From Mangifera indica (lineage: Eukaryota; Streptophyta; Magnoliopsida; Sapindales; Anacardiaceae): DNA of 64,000 nt. The translations under genes were made by a program, and so were the position numbers. A model generated the notes under the pieces. It did not search any database. It was not told where the DNA came from and saw nothing but the letters and a program-made list of their open reading frames with translations. Where the stretch lies: NCBI RefSeq assembly GCF_011075055.1, contig NC_058143.1, forward strand, positions 20,472,930 through 20,536,929, read 5' to 3'. Every line of letters begins with the position of its first letter. Position 1 is the stretch's first letter. Of this stretch, positions 1 through 12,075 are shown piece after piece.

Positions 1-53
1 CACCAGACCATACTCTTGAGACGACCCCTGAATCTTGAGCCCCAAATTCCTTT

Positions 54-125
54 TCTTGCTTTTCTTTTTTTATTTCTCTTTCCTTTCTTTCCTTTCCTTT
101 CCTTTCCTTTCTTTCTTTTTCTTTA
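54..125. repeat. Pyrimidine-rich microsatellite
   Basis: A run of C and T only, largely CTTTC/CCTTT units, with no gene around it. The open frame that crosses it encodes only F, L, S and P and is low-complexity. Confidence 0.85.
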
Positions 126-149
126 CAAAACTATGAAATACTGTTCACA

Positions 150-720
150 ACCTTGTTCATTTGACAAGGCATCCATCTTTTCATACAATTTCACAGTCCA
201 AACGGTTTCTAATTCATACAAGTTATATATCGTTGAAAAGATGATTCAAAAAGCTTTTCAACAAGCTATGATATCACTCATAATTCATTAGATAAGACAG
301 TCAAAACGTAAGATGAAATCAGTGGCAAAAACTGTCTCCTCTATTTATTTAGTAAAACAGTCCTTATGATTCATATAATATTTAACAGTCCAAATGATCC
401 CCAATTCATACAAGCTATCTATCACTGAAAAGAGAATTCAAAGATATTTCCAACAAGATATAATAGCACTCATAAATCATTAGATAAAACAATCAAAATG
501 TGAGATGAAATCAGTGGCAAAAACTGTCTTTACTGTTTATTTGTAAAACAATCCTTTTGTTTCATATAATATTTAATAGTCCAAATGATCTCTAATTCAT
601 ACAAACTATATATTATTGGAAATAGGATTCAAAGATCTTTCTAACAAGATATAATAGCACCCATGATTCATAAGATAAGACAGCTAAAACATGAGACGAA
701 CTCAATGGTAAAACTATAAA
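150..720. repeat. Tandem repeat, three diverged copies of a ~191-bp unit
   Basis: The phrase ACAGTCCAAA (or a close variant) recurs at 193, 385 and 576, spacings of 192 and 191 bp. Each copy continues with the same order of blocks: TAATTCATACAA, then ATTCAAA, then CAACAAGATATAATAGCAC, then GTGGCAAAAACTGTC. The third copy is the most diverged and fades out near 720. No coding frame is kept across the copies. It could be a small satellite block or the tandem part of a transposon. Confidence 0.8.
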
Positions 721-1405
721 TATTGTCCAACTCTCTACTATCAACAAACTCACACACATAGACACCCCAAATGGAAAAACAACATTTCTCAACTTCAAAA
801 TCATCATTTATAACATAGATCCAAGGAACCAAAAGCCTAAAACATGCAACATATCAAAGATGATACCTCTTACCTTGTTTCAAGCCAAATCTTTGCAAGT
901 TGGCTTCATTCTCTTTGTTTTGCTTCCTTTATCACCAAAACCACTTTAAATCAATACCAAAACACACTAACATATTCATATAACATGCATCCAATACATA
1001 TATAAACATAGGTAAAGGGAAAATGAAGAGATTTTTTGGTTACCAAGGCTCCCAAAGTGTTTCCTCTTCTTTTCCTTCCTTATTTATCTTCCAAAACCTT
1101 TCCAAATCACTCACTTTTCATCAAAAAACACAGCAAAGAAAGGAAGCAACTGCCTCATTCTAGAAGAGACGGGAAAATGATGGAAAAAGTGTAAAGATTG
1201 CCCTTTTTGACTTTCTCTCTCTCTATATATATATTTACATACTTTTGAATATATATATATATATATATATATAAAGCTTTGTTTTTCTTTGTAATTAGTT
1301 TGTATATAATACACACACACACACACACATACACACATACATTTTAACATATAAATTTAAAACTGAAAATGTCTCAAAATATGATCAAAAGACACAAATA
1401 CCCAT
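721..1405. other. Intergenic, no gene seen
   Basis: Apart from the microsatellites at 1222-1340 there is no recognisable coding frame, RNA gene or regulatory signal. Confidence 0.6.
1222..1340. repeat. AT and CA microsatellites
   Basis: There are (TA)n runs at about 1222-1233 and 1250-1273 and a (CA)n run at 1311-1340. The minus-strand frame through this stretch (runs of V/C and Y/I) is a repeat artefact and not a gene. Confidence 0.9.
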
Positions 1406-1406
1406 A

Positions 1407-2120
1407 AAACACACCCGAGGGTATTACAACTTTGTAGCCTTAAATGATGTAGATATTGATGTATTGTATACTGCAGAAGAATTCATTCGTGGCAACGAAG
1501 AAAAATTTCTAGATTGGAGTGAATTTGATGGGAAGGTTATGTATGATATTCCCATCGAGGAATCGAAGGTCGAAGAGAAGCCAAATGTTAATGAAGATAT
1601 TAGAGGTATAAGTAGTTTTCCACAAACAAATCCTAATGGTAAGAATGTTTGTATTGATGCATTTCATTGGTTACCTTCTTTTCCTGATCATTTATCTATA
1701 TCTAAAAGCCTAGAAGTGCACAAAGATAGTAATTCTTCAAAAATTGATACATTATTTTTAAGTAAAAAATATATCATTGATATGATAAGTCAAGATTCTT
1801 TTGAGAAAGGATATCAGTTTAGAGTGCACAAGTCAGACACATTCAGATAGGTGGTTAAATGTCTTAATGATGAATGCAAATGGCATGCACAGACAATTAA
1901 GGTGGGAGAAAGTGACAGTTTTGAATTAAGTCATATGGATAGCCAGTACACATGTTCTAGAGATCAGATATTACCTTATCATAGGCAAGCGGAGACCCGA
2001 GCTTTATGGCAAATTTTGAAGAGCAAATTTATGTTAGTTAATCGTGTTTATCGACTAAAGGAGATCATTGCTGACATCGTCGATCGATATAAAATTGATA
2101 TATCATACGCACAAGTATGA
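1407..2120 (+). pseudogene. Mutator-like (MULE/MuDR) transposase, N-terminal remnant
   Basis: An open frame enters without a start near 1407. It reads through an acidic stretch (YTAEEFIRGNEEKF at 1464) and then FEKGYQFRVHKSDTFR at about 1800-1847. A TAG follows at 1848-1850, and the same frame continues VKCLNDECKWHAQTIKVGE until a TGA at 2118. The second part has the look of the MuDR N-terminal DNA-binding region, with the conserved C...C-W-x-A pattern and a C-S-R block. The TAG lies where MULE proteins usually have a tryptophan, so it may be a TGG-to-TAG change. The catalytic DDE core and zinc knuckle are absent downstream. I read it as a dead 5' fragment. Confidence 0.7.
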
Positions 2121-2808
2121 CGAACGAGAAATTTGACACTTTAATCATTGAGGGGTACGCCAGAAAAGTCATTTAAGATAAGATTTCCCCATTAAGTCAA
2201 TACAACATCAAAGTAATGAATTGAGAAATTTTATCCATTAATGAGAAGACCATCTGATATGCACTCGGTGGTAAGGGGCAGAATAAAGGCTCCGATGATA
2301 TACGCTCACCAATCGAGGTTGTAATAGGGTTGTCGACAAGAGGCTAGACAAGAGCCTCGATATGTGGCAGAGCAACGATTGGCAAAGTAATGTCAGAAGG
2401 ACTCGATGATGCATCTTCTAACGAGGATGACGGTGATGTGGATGAAAAAGATTGGCTATCTGACATCCTCGTGTATTGAACGATGTCGTCATACCAATCT
2501 ATAGCTTTTCCGTCGGAGATAAAACTAGCAAAAAATTAACATCATCCTCTAAATTTTTGTTTAAGTGAACTTTGTTATTATACTTTATACATATGTTAAT
2601 CAATAACAAATTATTACTTGCTGCATCTCCAGTGAAAATAGTTGAGATAGAATCCCATCCTCAGATGTCTTTCATATGTCATCTCAACATCTGGATAACT
2701 CTTAAAATTGGTGAGATATCTACCCATTGATGTAGTGTGTCTAGTGTCTTATATATCTAAAACTGTAATTTCAACTTAAATCGATTACTCTATAAATTTA
2801 CAATCATA
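2121..2808. other. Decayed MULE-internal or intergenic sequence
   Basis: No clear gene. A short plus-strand frame near 2400-2488 encodes an acidic stretch (SSNEDDGDVDEKDW) of the kind seen as linker in MULE-carried proteins, but it is interrupted. The rest is AT-rich and unassigned. Confidence 0.4.
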
Positions 2809-3482
2809 TTAAATTAATTCTATTTTAATCACAATTTTTATGAAATTAATAAATATCACAATTACTTGGAATGCAAGTGAAAATCCCATGATACCATCTT
2901 GTTTCAGCTGGTTTTCCTTCTTCTTTACCGGACTAGAATCTATATAAATTTGGAAGATATTATCACAAATTGAATGATATGTCATCTGCCACACCCATAC
3001 TCTCCATAAGTATGCATTGAACCGATCAAGATGATCAACTAACTGTAATATGTTATGGGGGATTGTTTTCTTTAAATCACTTCCTAATAACCCTATGTGA
3101 AGATAAAACAACAGTGCCAATTTTACTGCATCAGTGTCGTCTTCCCCCTATAGTCTCTATTGGAAAACACAACTCAGATTAGCATATGTAGGGAACTTAT
3201 ACCAATGAAAATATGTTTGGTGGATCTGATCTATGGCCTTTGATGAAATATACATATCAATATCTAACATATGACTGAATTGAAGACCTGTTATAATCGC
3301 AAACTCATACGGACTGAACCTCACATCAACATCATTAATTTGAAACCATAACTCCTCTCTCAAGATCGCCTTATTTACTGCTCTGAGGATACAGATGTAT
3401 ATTAAAACTCCACTAAATCGACTATCGTTGAGAACCAAAAAGTGTCCGAAATAGGTACGTCAAAAAATCTACAATTGCAACT
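2809..3482 (-). pseudogene. DUF1985 (Ulp1-peptidase-associated) domain gene remnant
   Basis: Read on the minus strand from about 3482, the frame gives FGHFLVLNDSRFSGVLIY, then ELWFQINDVDVRFSPYEFAIITGLQF. This is the usual DUF1985 order: a buried FG.FL block, an elWF..n block and an rFs..EFa.itGL block. Two stops near 3140-3155 break it. A second frame (ALLFYLHIGLLGSD, then LQLVDHLDRFNAYLW) is the second half of the same domain. In plants DUF1985 proteins are typically joined to a C-terminal Ulp1-type SUMO protease and are often carried inside Mutator-like elements. No Ulp1 catalytic part is visible below 2809. The opposed MULE transposase fragment at 1407-2120 suggests both belong to one decayed element. 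Confidence 0.7.
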
Positions 3483-3699
3483 CTGTTAATATTTTTTTAA
3501 TTAGACTCCCACATCTCTATATTCATGTGTAGTTATTTAAACTTTGAAATGTTTTTCCATAGGAAATCTCATTTCATCTTTGTCCTCATCCCTTTTTTTC
3601 TTTTGTCGAGCTCCTTGTAACAAAATTAAATTGCAATTATATTAATTTTATATCAATTTTGAACATAGATGCATTATTCAGAAAAATAGACATCAAATT

Positions 3700-4095
3700 C
3701 AAATTCTACACGTAACAAAAACCTTAAGATGCAAAAATTTCAATTTGCCCCTTACATGAAAAATATCAAAAAAACCTGTTATTTTGGATAAAACTCATTT
3801 GCGTGGTGGAAAGCTTTGAAAAAAACGCATTTTGCCCTCCACCACACGAATTCGCATAGTTGACTAGTGAATTTGCATGTTAACGAACTTTTCAAAATTA
3901 GAATTCTGCCCTACCACACGATTCACTGTTTGAAAACTAGCATTTTGGCCCCCAACAACAAGAATATGTGTGATTTAGAAAGTATGAAAAATGCACAAAA
4001 CCGCCGCGTCTCCATCAAATCTCACCACGTGAATTCGTGTGATGAGATTTCCATTTGGGTGGCAACTGCTGATTTCGTGTGATGAGATTTCACCT
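3700..4095. repeat. Tract of recurring CACACGAATTCG-type motifs
   Basis: Variants of one short sentence recur: CCACCACACGAATTCG near 3839, CTACCACACGATTC near 3910, CCACGTGAATTCGTGTGATG near 4026, and TTTCGTGTGATGAGATTT at 4074 repeating 4033. Between them are phrases such as TTTTGCCCTCC. Such low-complexity recurring tracts are common next to plant DUF1985 or MULE elements. The plus-strand frame across it has no recognisable protein content. Confidence 0.5.
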
Positions 4096-4734
4096 CCCGA
4101 ACTTTGTTTTTCAAATACCATTTCATCAACAATCAACTCTACAATTAATCCAACATAAAAACCCTAACAAAATTGATCTAAATCAACAACAAATCAAGTG
4201 ATTTCATCAATTCTTTCAATTTGAAACCCTAACTATAAATACCTAAATACCGTATCCAATCCACAAATTCTTTCACTCAAATGTATAAAAACATGACAAG
4301 GATTGTTTTACTAACTTTTTTGTCTATTTTGTCATTGGAAATGTCGCTAAATTTGTGTGAGAAAATCACTGGAGAGAGTATACAAAGTCGACACATAGGA
4401 GTCTGCATTTTCATGTGTTGGTGTTTGCAGTTTCGTCATTTTCTTTGAATTTGGATGAAAGACATTTTCATTTTAACAATGAAATGGGGCATTTTTGTTT
4501 AAAATGCAAAAAGCAAGGCAATTTCGATTTCCTTCCTAATTTTCAGATAATTTAATTAATTTCCCATTATTGAATTCAAAATTTCTCCTACTTGATATAA
4601 TTGATTTCGTGTAATATAATAACTTGGTTTGGATAAATTCTACAGCTAAACGACTTGTTTTCATTTAAGATATAATAAAAATTTAAAGTAATTTTTTCTA
4701 ATTTTTTAAAATTTAAATACTCATACTTAAGTAG
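4096..4734. other. Intergenic, nothing recognisable
   Basis: AT-rich DNA between the recurring-motif tract and the fold-back element. No coding frame or RNA gene was recognised. Confidence 0.5.
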
Positions 4735-5432
4735 AATTTTATTAAAAAACTCAGTTAAAATTAAAGACGGTTATTTAATAAAAATATTTAAAAAGTATAA
4801 AATTTATTTATTTTCTCTCCTAAATTTTAAAAATTAAAAATTTTAGTCATACTTAAAGTTTTCAAACTTTGAAAAGTAGCATCCCCACCCTCCATCTAAC
4901 TTTTCTTTCTCCCCATTCTAACGACCATCTTTGGCAAATGAAGACCGATCTTTATTCCTCTCGGTGATGCCTTTCAGTTCGAAGTCCTCTTCTCTCGGAT
5001 GAAATGCAAATGAAAGAGTCCTTCGTCTAGATGACGAATGTTGTCTAGACAACAATGATGAGACCAAGGAGTCATCATTGTCTGAGATGATGACTCATTT
5101 GGATGATGTCTTCGTCGTTTAGACAATTGTTTTTTCATCTAGTTTTTTGATTCAGACATTGTATGAGAGCTTTGGATCGAGAAACATTGTTAGGAGGAAG
5201 AAAGACCAACTGTCGTTTGCTGAAGATGGTAGCCAAAGCGGAGAGAAAGAACACCATAAGTTTGGAGGGAGGAGAATGTTACTTTTTAAAGTTTGAAAAT
5301 TTTAGTTAGAGGTAAAATTGTTAATTTTTAAAATTTAGAGGAAAAATATAATGAATTTTATTTTTTTTAAAGATTTTATTAAATGATAATTTTCTTTCTA
5401 ATTTTAATTAAGTTTTTTAATGAAATTTTGTT
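4735..5432. mobile_element. Fold-back (long-TIR) non-autonomous DNA element upstream of POT1
   Basis: About 240 bp at the left end (4735-4975) is an imperfect reverse complement of the right end (5195-5432). Paired blocks include ATTAAAAAACT...TTAAAATTA, CCTAAATTTTAAAAATTAA, TTTCAAACTTTGAAAAGTA against TTTCAAACTTTAAAAAGTA, and CACCCTCC against CTCCCTCC. The middle (about 4975-5190) is rich in GATGA, GACGAA and GTCTAGA words and codes for nothing. No target-site duplication could be fixed. The architecture and some internal words resemble the two elements at 35973 and 38527, although the terminal bases differ. It ends 229 bp before the chosen POT1 start codon, so it lies in the promoter or 5'UTR. 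Confidence 0.7.
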
Positions 5433-5660
5433 GATAAATAGATGTTTGGTTTAAAAAAATTGAAGGATGTCGTTTTTATTTTACTTTGGGGGGGAGCAAG
5501 TCTTTTGGAAAAAAAAAAAAAAATCCTTAGCCTACCAAGGCGCCTTTTCGTTTGCCTCAGGTTACCCTGTATCCAGTTGATCAAGTTCTTTCGTTTGCTA
5601 GTTTTTAAACTTGAATGCTTCAAAGATAAACGCAAAGTTCTTTGGGTTTTTGCTTCAGAG

Positions 5661-8600
5661 ATGAACACTCACAACACTCGTTTTGTTTGCGTAAGAGATC
5701 TGGGTCACCATGTGGACCGCAAGGTTAATGTCTTGGGTGTTGTTTTGGAGTTCAGTCTACCGAGAAAGAGCAAAGGAACTGGTATTTTTGCGTTCTCTTT
5801 CTTTTTTTATGTTTTTGCTTTTTTTTTTTTATGGTTTCAAGTAATGTAATGTAACTTGTGGTGGTTTTGGTATTTTGATAGATTATGTTTCAACATTGAA
5901 GCTTATTGATGAATCACAACAAAGTCCCGAATTTTCAGTCAACATCTTTGCTAAGACTATTGATCATCTTCCCCATGTTCGGTCTTATGGGGACTTGATT
6001 CTCCTGAAATGTGTTATGGTACTTCTTTCGTCTATATCTCTTACTTTAAGGACCTATGTTCGACTTAATTTTTTTTTTTTCCAATTTTTCAGCTTTATTT
6101 GGTTTTGCTATGTAGCCTATGTTGTTGAGTCTTATGATTTTCAGGCTTTTAGTTAGTGACTGAAATATTGCGTTGCTTAATTAATGTGTACACAAAGGGA
6201 CGTCTTTTATTAGCGGGTAAGGTGACTGTAGTTTATGTTAATTTGGCTAAGATGGAGGCATACATTTTTTGCAGATAAAAATGTATGAGGGGCAAGTTTC
6301 GGGTGTATCCTACAAGGATTCCTCATCATTTGCGTTATTTGATGGAAAACCTAGCACAGAAGCTGTTAAATATCAATCTTCTCCGAGATTTCTTCTAATA
6401 GATTCTGAAAAGGATTTCATTTGTCATTTGAGGAGATTATTTGATGGTGTTCAATTCAGTTCAGGTACACCCTCATCATCTTCTGAATTTTGCTATGTTT
6501 TAATTGTATATATTTGTGCTTTTGGTGGTGTTTTAGCGAATGAGCGGGACAGATTCGTTACCTTGATATGAATTCATGGAATAGCAAGTTCAATAATTGT
6601 TCACTTTGATACTGAGTAATCTTTTCCTTAAATTAATGTTGCAGGATCTAGTGATTATCTTCTTTCAATGACGAACATCATAGAAAATACTTGTTTTGAT
6701 TTGGTATGCAAGGTAATTTGCTTGATCACAGTGTTATTTGAAATCTTTCCATTGACTCGGTTTAGTTGAGACTTTATTCTGACAAGCTTTAAAAGCTTTA
6801 AATGAAGGACATCACATCATCCCCAATTTTGCTTTTCCTTTTGTGTGACAGGTTTTGCATATCTCCTATGATGCCCATGCGGATGAGTGGATGCTTTTTG
6901 TATGGGATGGAACTGATGTTCCCCCATTAAATTTAGATGGAACGTAAGTGCATTTCCCATTTCTTACTTTTGATTTCTAATAATTCAGTCTTACAATTTG
7001 GGGGGTTTCAACCGTATTAAAGAAAGCCTAGACTTTATTTTCCTTTGGTTAAACACTTGTCAATTTCCCTAAGGATGATATCTTTTTCCCCACTAAATAT
7101 GCTGGTATTGGAATTACAAATGCAGAGGGAAAAAACTGTTTTTTGATTCTATTCTGTGTATCCGCTACTTTGTTTTGATCGAAAAAACAAAAAGGTTATT
7201 ATCTGCTTTACTCATCTCAATGGAGATATTACCTGTTATCAATGTAAATAAAAAAACTTTACCAGATTGTGTAAGTATTGCTTGTTTCTTGAAGATCAAC
7301 TGGTGAAAATTCTTTTCCCTTTGGAAGATTCTTAATTTCACTTTCCACTTTTGGGAAAAGTTCATTCAGTTTGCAAATCTTCTGGATTGCTTGTTTTAGA
7401 AGATGCATATAATCGTTTGTCATATTATTTAAATTATTTTGTTGTTTGATAACTGCCAAAATCTGGCATGTGATAATTGTTTGTGCACTGTTGCCTTGTT
7501 CCAGTAAAAGCTAAGCAAGAGCTAATATGTCTTATGTGTATGTCTCAGTCTTGTGGATGAAGGAAAGAACCCTCTTCCCCTTCAAGTTGAATCGGCTCCT
7601 TTAGACCTTCATATTCTCCGCCAATTTGAAAAAGTTGGGACCGTGCTAAGAATCATAGCTGACCGAAGCCACGGAAATCTTGGTCAGCATTTCACAGCTG
7701 TTGGCAAATGGGTTAAGCTGCTTGACATAACTTGTCAAATTTCTTCAGGAATATGGCGTGGTGTTTTAGAACCTTCTTCTAGAGTTCGTTTTCTTTCTGA
7801 CAACAACAGTGTTGTCTTGGACTTGCATGGGTAGTTTATACTTACTATGGGTTTTGCCAATAAAAAGTTCTTTGTTTATGCACTTCTTTATTTTTCATCT
7901 TTTACTCAGGAACTACAATGATAGAATTATTGGAGCTAATGGCCGTTTGCCGCAGTGGAGCAATTCTTCTGATTTTTTGACTGGTATTTAATGGTTTGAA
8001 ACAAAGTTAATATGATTGGCGTAAAGCTTTGTTGCTTCCTTGTTCTAATTCTTGTTGGCATTTCAGTGATTGATTTAAGGGACATTACATTCGTAACATT
8101 GATGCATATTATTACGAACATCGAGGTGCAGTGGGCATTCTCTCAAGAATAATTAATACTCTTTCATTTTACTACATTTATGATTGATTTGCTTTATCCT
8201 TAAAGGTGAATGTCAGGTTCTGTTGTATTGTTCGCATAGTAGCTTGTTATCCATATGAAGCTGATTACTTTAGAACGCATCCCTGTCCTAGGGAAATGAA
8301 GATGAGATTGACGTTAGAGGACCCAACAGCAAGAATCCATGCCATTCTATGTGGCGACGAATGGGTATTACTCTATTAGTTTGCTTTTTTTGCATGAAAG
8401 CATGTAATGTTGCACAATGGAAGTATATATTATGATTATGTTGTTATAATAATATCAGGTGAAACTTTTTGATGGCTTCCATATTGATGTTTTCACTGCC
8501 AAACTAAATAAGCTACTTGGTATGCCGGAGCGATGCAATGGTAGCAGTGATGGTGAAATATTGAGAAGTCCGCCATGGATACAATGTTGCGTAAAAGTGA

Positions 8601-8662
8601 AGAGTTGTGATAGGTATAATAGGCTTTATTATATTTGTTCCACTAGGATTGTGATGCAGTAG
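5661..8662 (+). CDS. POT1: Protection of telomeres protein 1 (POT1)
   Basis: POT1-type proteins bind single-stranded telomeric DNA, or telomerase in some plants, through OB folds in the nucleus. Ten exons join in frame: 5661-5781, 5882-6018, 6275-6464, 6645-6712, 6852-6943, 7549-7830, 7910-7983, 8067-8125, 8206-8364, 8459-8662, giving about 461 aa, close to Arabidopsis POT1a. OB1 covers roughly residues 1-150, with VNVLGVVLEF, then STLKLIDES, FSVNIFAKTIDHLP and SYGDLILL. OB2 follows at about 170-300 (DEWMLFVWDGTD, then WVKLLDITCQISSG and WRGVLEPSSRVRFL). The C-terminal part ends with HAILCGDEW and PPWIQCC. The start at 5661 leaves the usual short leader before OB1. An in-frame ATG at 5442 would add a low-complexity extension beside the fold-back element and is less likely. 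No frameshift or stop is seen. Confidence 0.9.
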
Positions 8663-9818
8663 CCCCTTGATAGTGCAAGTTTTTTGTGTAGCACAAGTTT
8701 TTTGATGGTGATCTGGACCTTGGAAGCTTGATGCATATCTCCAGTGTTGTAAAGAACTTGTAAATATATGAAAATCTTGTGCTATGTTTTGTTGCCACTT
8801 TATTTTCATTGTGTATCTCCATACAAAGGAGTGATGGCATTGCCCTCAAGTATTCCTTTTCATTGTTGCCACTTCTTTTTATATTCTTTTTGCCACTTCA
8901 TGTGTGCTCTTCTGATTATACATATATCATTATGTGATTAGTCGATTTTGAATTAGAAATAAAATAATATTCAATCATATGATAACTTATTAATGTTTGT
9001 ACCTATGTTTGTATCAAGTATCAATTATTAATGTATATAATATTACTCTAAAGGCCATATGATAACTTATTAATGTATATAATTTAAGTTCACTAAAATA
9101 GTATTTTTGTTAAATTGTTAGATTATCCTGTATCATGCATAAACAGAAGGTCTGGGCTTTCTAGCTGCAGAACTACTTTAGATTCTTTATGGCTCACTTT
9201 TTGAGTTTAGAACGAAGAAGTCGAGTTTTTTGTTAATCAAGAGCCTGATCTCTATCTTGTATTCTAATTTACACAAGCCTTGTTGGCGATGTTAACCTTT
9301 GTGGCTTAGATAAGCATGCACGCATACATATACAAATTGATTCAGAAGATCAAATCATTTGAATGTACCACATCAAACTGTACGGAGGTTCCTCCAACAT
9401 TTCACAGGAAGCTGACTGCTGGCTGAACCATCTGGCATTCATATTTTAAAATCAAAGCCTGGATAAATTTCTCACAAGCATATTAATCATACGAGATCAC
9501 TTAAACATTCATAGGATAACCTGCTCCTGGCTGGTAGAAAGTTTTGAGTTATTACTCGAGAAATGGTGAGACTTGAATGCAAAGGTCTATTACATTACCA
9601 CCATTTCTCATTGTTAGAGTTTACCTTACTAAGACTTTGAGGTTTACTTGAATTCATCACAGTAGTAACTTTCACTATGCGAAGAAACATGGTCATGGAA
9701 ACTGAAAGGCTTTGAACCCAAATATGAATCTTTCTTTTTTTAATTTTTGAAATAACCATTCCAGAACCATGTAAATTGTCAATGGTGAACAAGAGATTAG
9801 ACACCAATCAGTTCAATT
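8663..9818. other. Convergent intergenic region (3'UTRs of POT1 and TGD4)
   Basis: POT1 ends at 8662 on the plus strand and TGD4 ends at 9819 on the minus strand, so both 3'UTRs fall here. A near-repeat of ATATGATAACTTATTAATGT occurs around 8978 and 9057. No further gene was recognised. Confidence 0.6.
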
Positions 9819-12075
9819 TTATGTCTCAAAAAATCTAAGCTCTATCATAAATTCTTGTTGCTTTGGAGAATACCAAGCAATAGCCTTTGCTGAACCAAGT
9901 ACTTGCAATGCATATTCAATGGCAAACACTGGGTCATTGGCGCGAATGTCTCTATTCTTCAAATCAATTGTAACTCCCGAATCAACTCTGAAACTGAAAG
10001 GGCCAGCAATCTGCATTAAGTGAATGAGAATGTTATCAATTGTCCCAAAAAGCCAAAGAGAGAAATGGAGGATAATTCTGTAAAATGCAACCTTAATGCG
10101 TATGATGTCAAGTGTTTACATCATCCAAAACTATCTAAAACCTAAATATAAACATAAAATAAAAAGTCATAAATTTTTAAGGAAAATAAACTAAGACATA
10201 GTTAATACTTGAAAAAAAAAAAAAAAAGTTGGCTGCAGCTTTCAAAACCAATGGTGCCAATTCTGCAGCTCACCTCCAACAATACAGTCCAACAAAGATA
10301 AACATAACCAAAATGCATTTAATTATTTTGATTAATTTGTCTCCTTCTCGTTACCCTTAGCCAAGCCAAATGAAGTATTTTGCCAACATGGAGAAATGAA
10401 CAGAAGATTCTAAAAGAAATGGAGGTACCTGCTGCTGAACAGAAACAAAGAAATTTGGGCAAACTGCCTGAACTGTGTCCAAAGATGGCTGTTTGGAATT
10501 GAGAAAGTCCTGTGCTAAGCGTGTGGCACCAGAAAGAAATTTGGAACCGGAAGGATAATCCAAGCAAGCATGAAATCGGGTGAGATCAGAAAATAGTCTC
10601 TGGAAGGTCCCATGTTGGGCTGTGATTGCCACAGATGCAAAACTATCTGCTAAAAGGGTTGATTTTATAGCAGGTGCATGCATATGAAACCCTCTAAAGC
10701 CCTCTGAGTCACCTTCTACACGAGATCTAATTGCATTCTCTCCAACAGAGGCAGTCATAGTGGCACCTGAAAGAAAAGATTATTTCTACGTACTGATATT
10801 CTATTGTATGCAATAAATGAAGTCTAGAATGCTAAAACAGTACATAAAAGTATTGATAAGCATGCTGTTGACAATTGGTACAAACATTATTCCTCAAATC
10901 TAGAAATCCTTCAAATTAAGCTCTTATGTGATGCAAATGCAGAGTTAATTTCTACAATCAGAGCCCAGAGTGCAGCTCACATGATGAAGATTCAAAAAAA
11001 CAAGTGATATCAAGCTCATATTTAGTGCAACCATATAAACTAAGAGAAAAAGAGGCCAAAATTTTACCAATGATTGCAGATGCTGAAACATGTGGATCTG
11101 AAAGGAACATGTCGTAAGGCTGCACCATCTTTAACTTCTGGGATTTACTTTTCCAAATATCAACATTCGCCTTATAAGAAAAAGCAGATTTCAAAGAGAA
11201 ACCAGGGTGTAAGGAAGGTGGAACTGCAGCGTTATTCTCATCACCCTCAAACGGGTGTGGAGAGCCAGAATTATGATGCACAGTGAAATGATAACTTGGA
11301 CCTGAATCTGAAGGAAGTGAAGCCAAATCAACAGCCATGGAAAAGGGAACATCCCAATAGTTACTTGACTTATCCACAAAAAGTCCAGGCCAAAGAGCCT
11401 CCAGTGTCAAATCATGATAAGGGAACTGACAGAAAAAAAAAAAAACAATATTTAAATGAAGACAAGAACTAACATATTAACAGTACTTATGGATCAAGAT
11501 GATAAAAAAAGACTTGCCTTGTGATGATAAACAGCTTTTTTCCGAGTGGTATCATTATGAACATATGAATCAAAGATAACAAGAAGAGTATCATCAGGCG
11601 TTAACAAAAACTCAGAAAAGAAACCAAATGCATACAATGACTTATCACGAAGCGCTTGAAGCAAAGTGGATTTGGAGTTTGGATCCTTAACAGAAGATAC
11701 AAACTTGTGCAAATTGAACTGACCCAGCAAAGAAGTAAACCTGCATATAACGTGAGCAAATACATATAAATAGAATAACACTAGAATGGATAGAATGATT
11801 GAAAAGAAATGATTACCATACCAGTTGTTAGAAAAGGGGATGGCAAGGACACGCTGAAGAGAGAAGTTCGGGGCGGAAAAAGAGGGAACAAAAGGGACAG
11901 CCATGAAACGCTGGAAGAAGTCGATTTGTCTGGGTCTGGAGAGACGGGTGCCTCTAGAGAGACCTAATGGGAGTGGGCTTTGAGGAAGTGGACGAGCAGT
12001 GGCTTCAATGGTCTTGGGAGTGGAGATGTCAAGCTCCCAAAAATCTCCCTCCATTGCCCATCTTAGTTTCTTCAT
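9819..12075 (-). CDS. TGD4: Trigalactosyldiacylglycerol 4 (TGD4), chloroplast outer-envelope lipid transfer protein
   Basis: In Arabidopsis TGD4 sits in the chloroplast outer envelope, binds phosphatidic acid and works with the TGD1-2-3 inner-envelope ABC importer to bring ER-derived lipid into the plastid. Five exons on the minus strand join in frame: 12075-11822, 11740-11518, 11425-11068, 10766-10429, 10010-9819, giving about 454 aa (Arabidopsis ~479). The N-terminus MKKLRWAMEGDFWELDIST, the block LLGQFNLHKFVSSVK and the C-terminal FSFRVDSGVTIDLKN are family hallmarks. The C-terminal half is predicted to form the beta-barrel. Intron 2 uses a GC donor (AAG|GCAAGT at 11518/11517) with a normal AG acceptor. 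It lies head-to-tail with the 5'-nucleotidase gene upstream and convergent with POT1. No break is seen. Confidence 0.92.

Noticed and set aside
1111..1350. Minus-strand frame rich in V/C and Y/I repeats
   Set aside because: It is a translation of the CA and TA microsatellites.
5442..5660. Upstream in-frame ATG for POT1
   Set aside because: The extension is low-complexity (GGG and a long A run), lies beside the fold-back element and has no counterpart at the N-terminus of the family.
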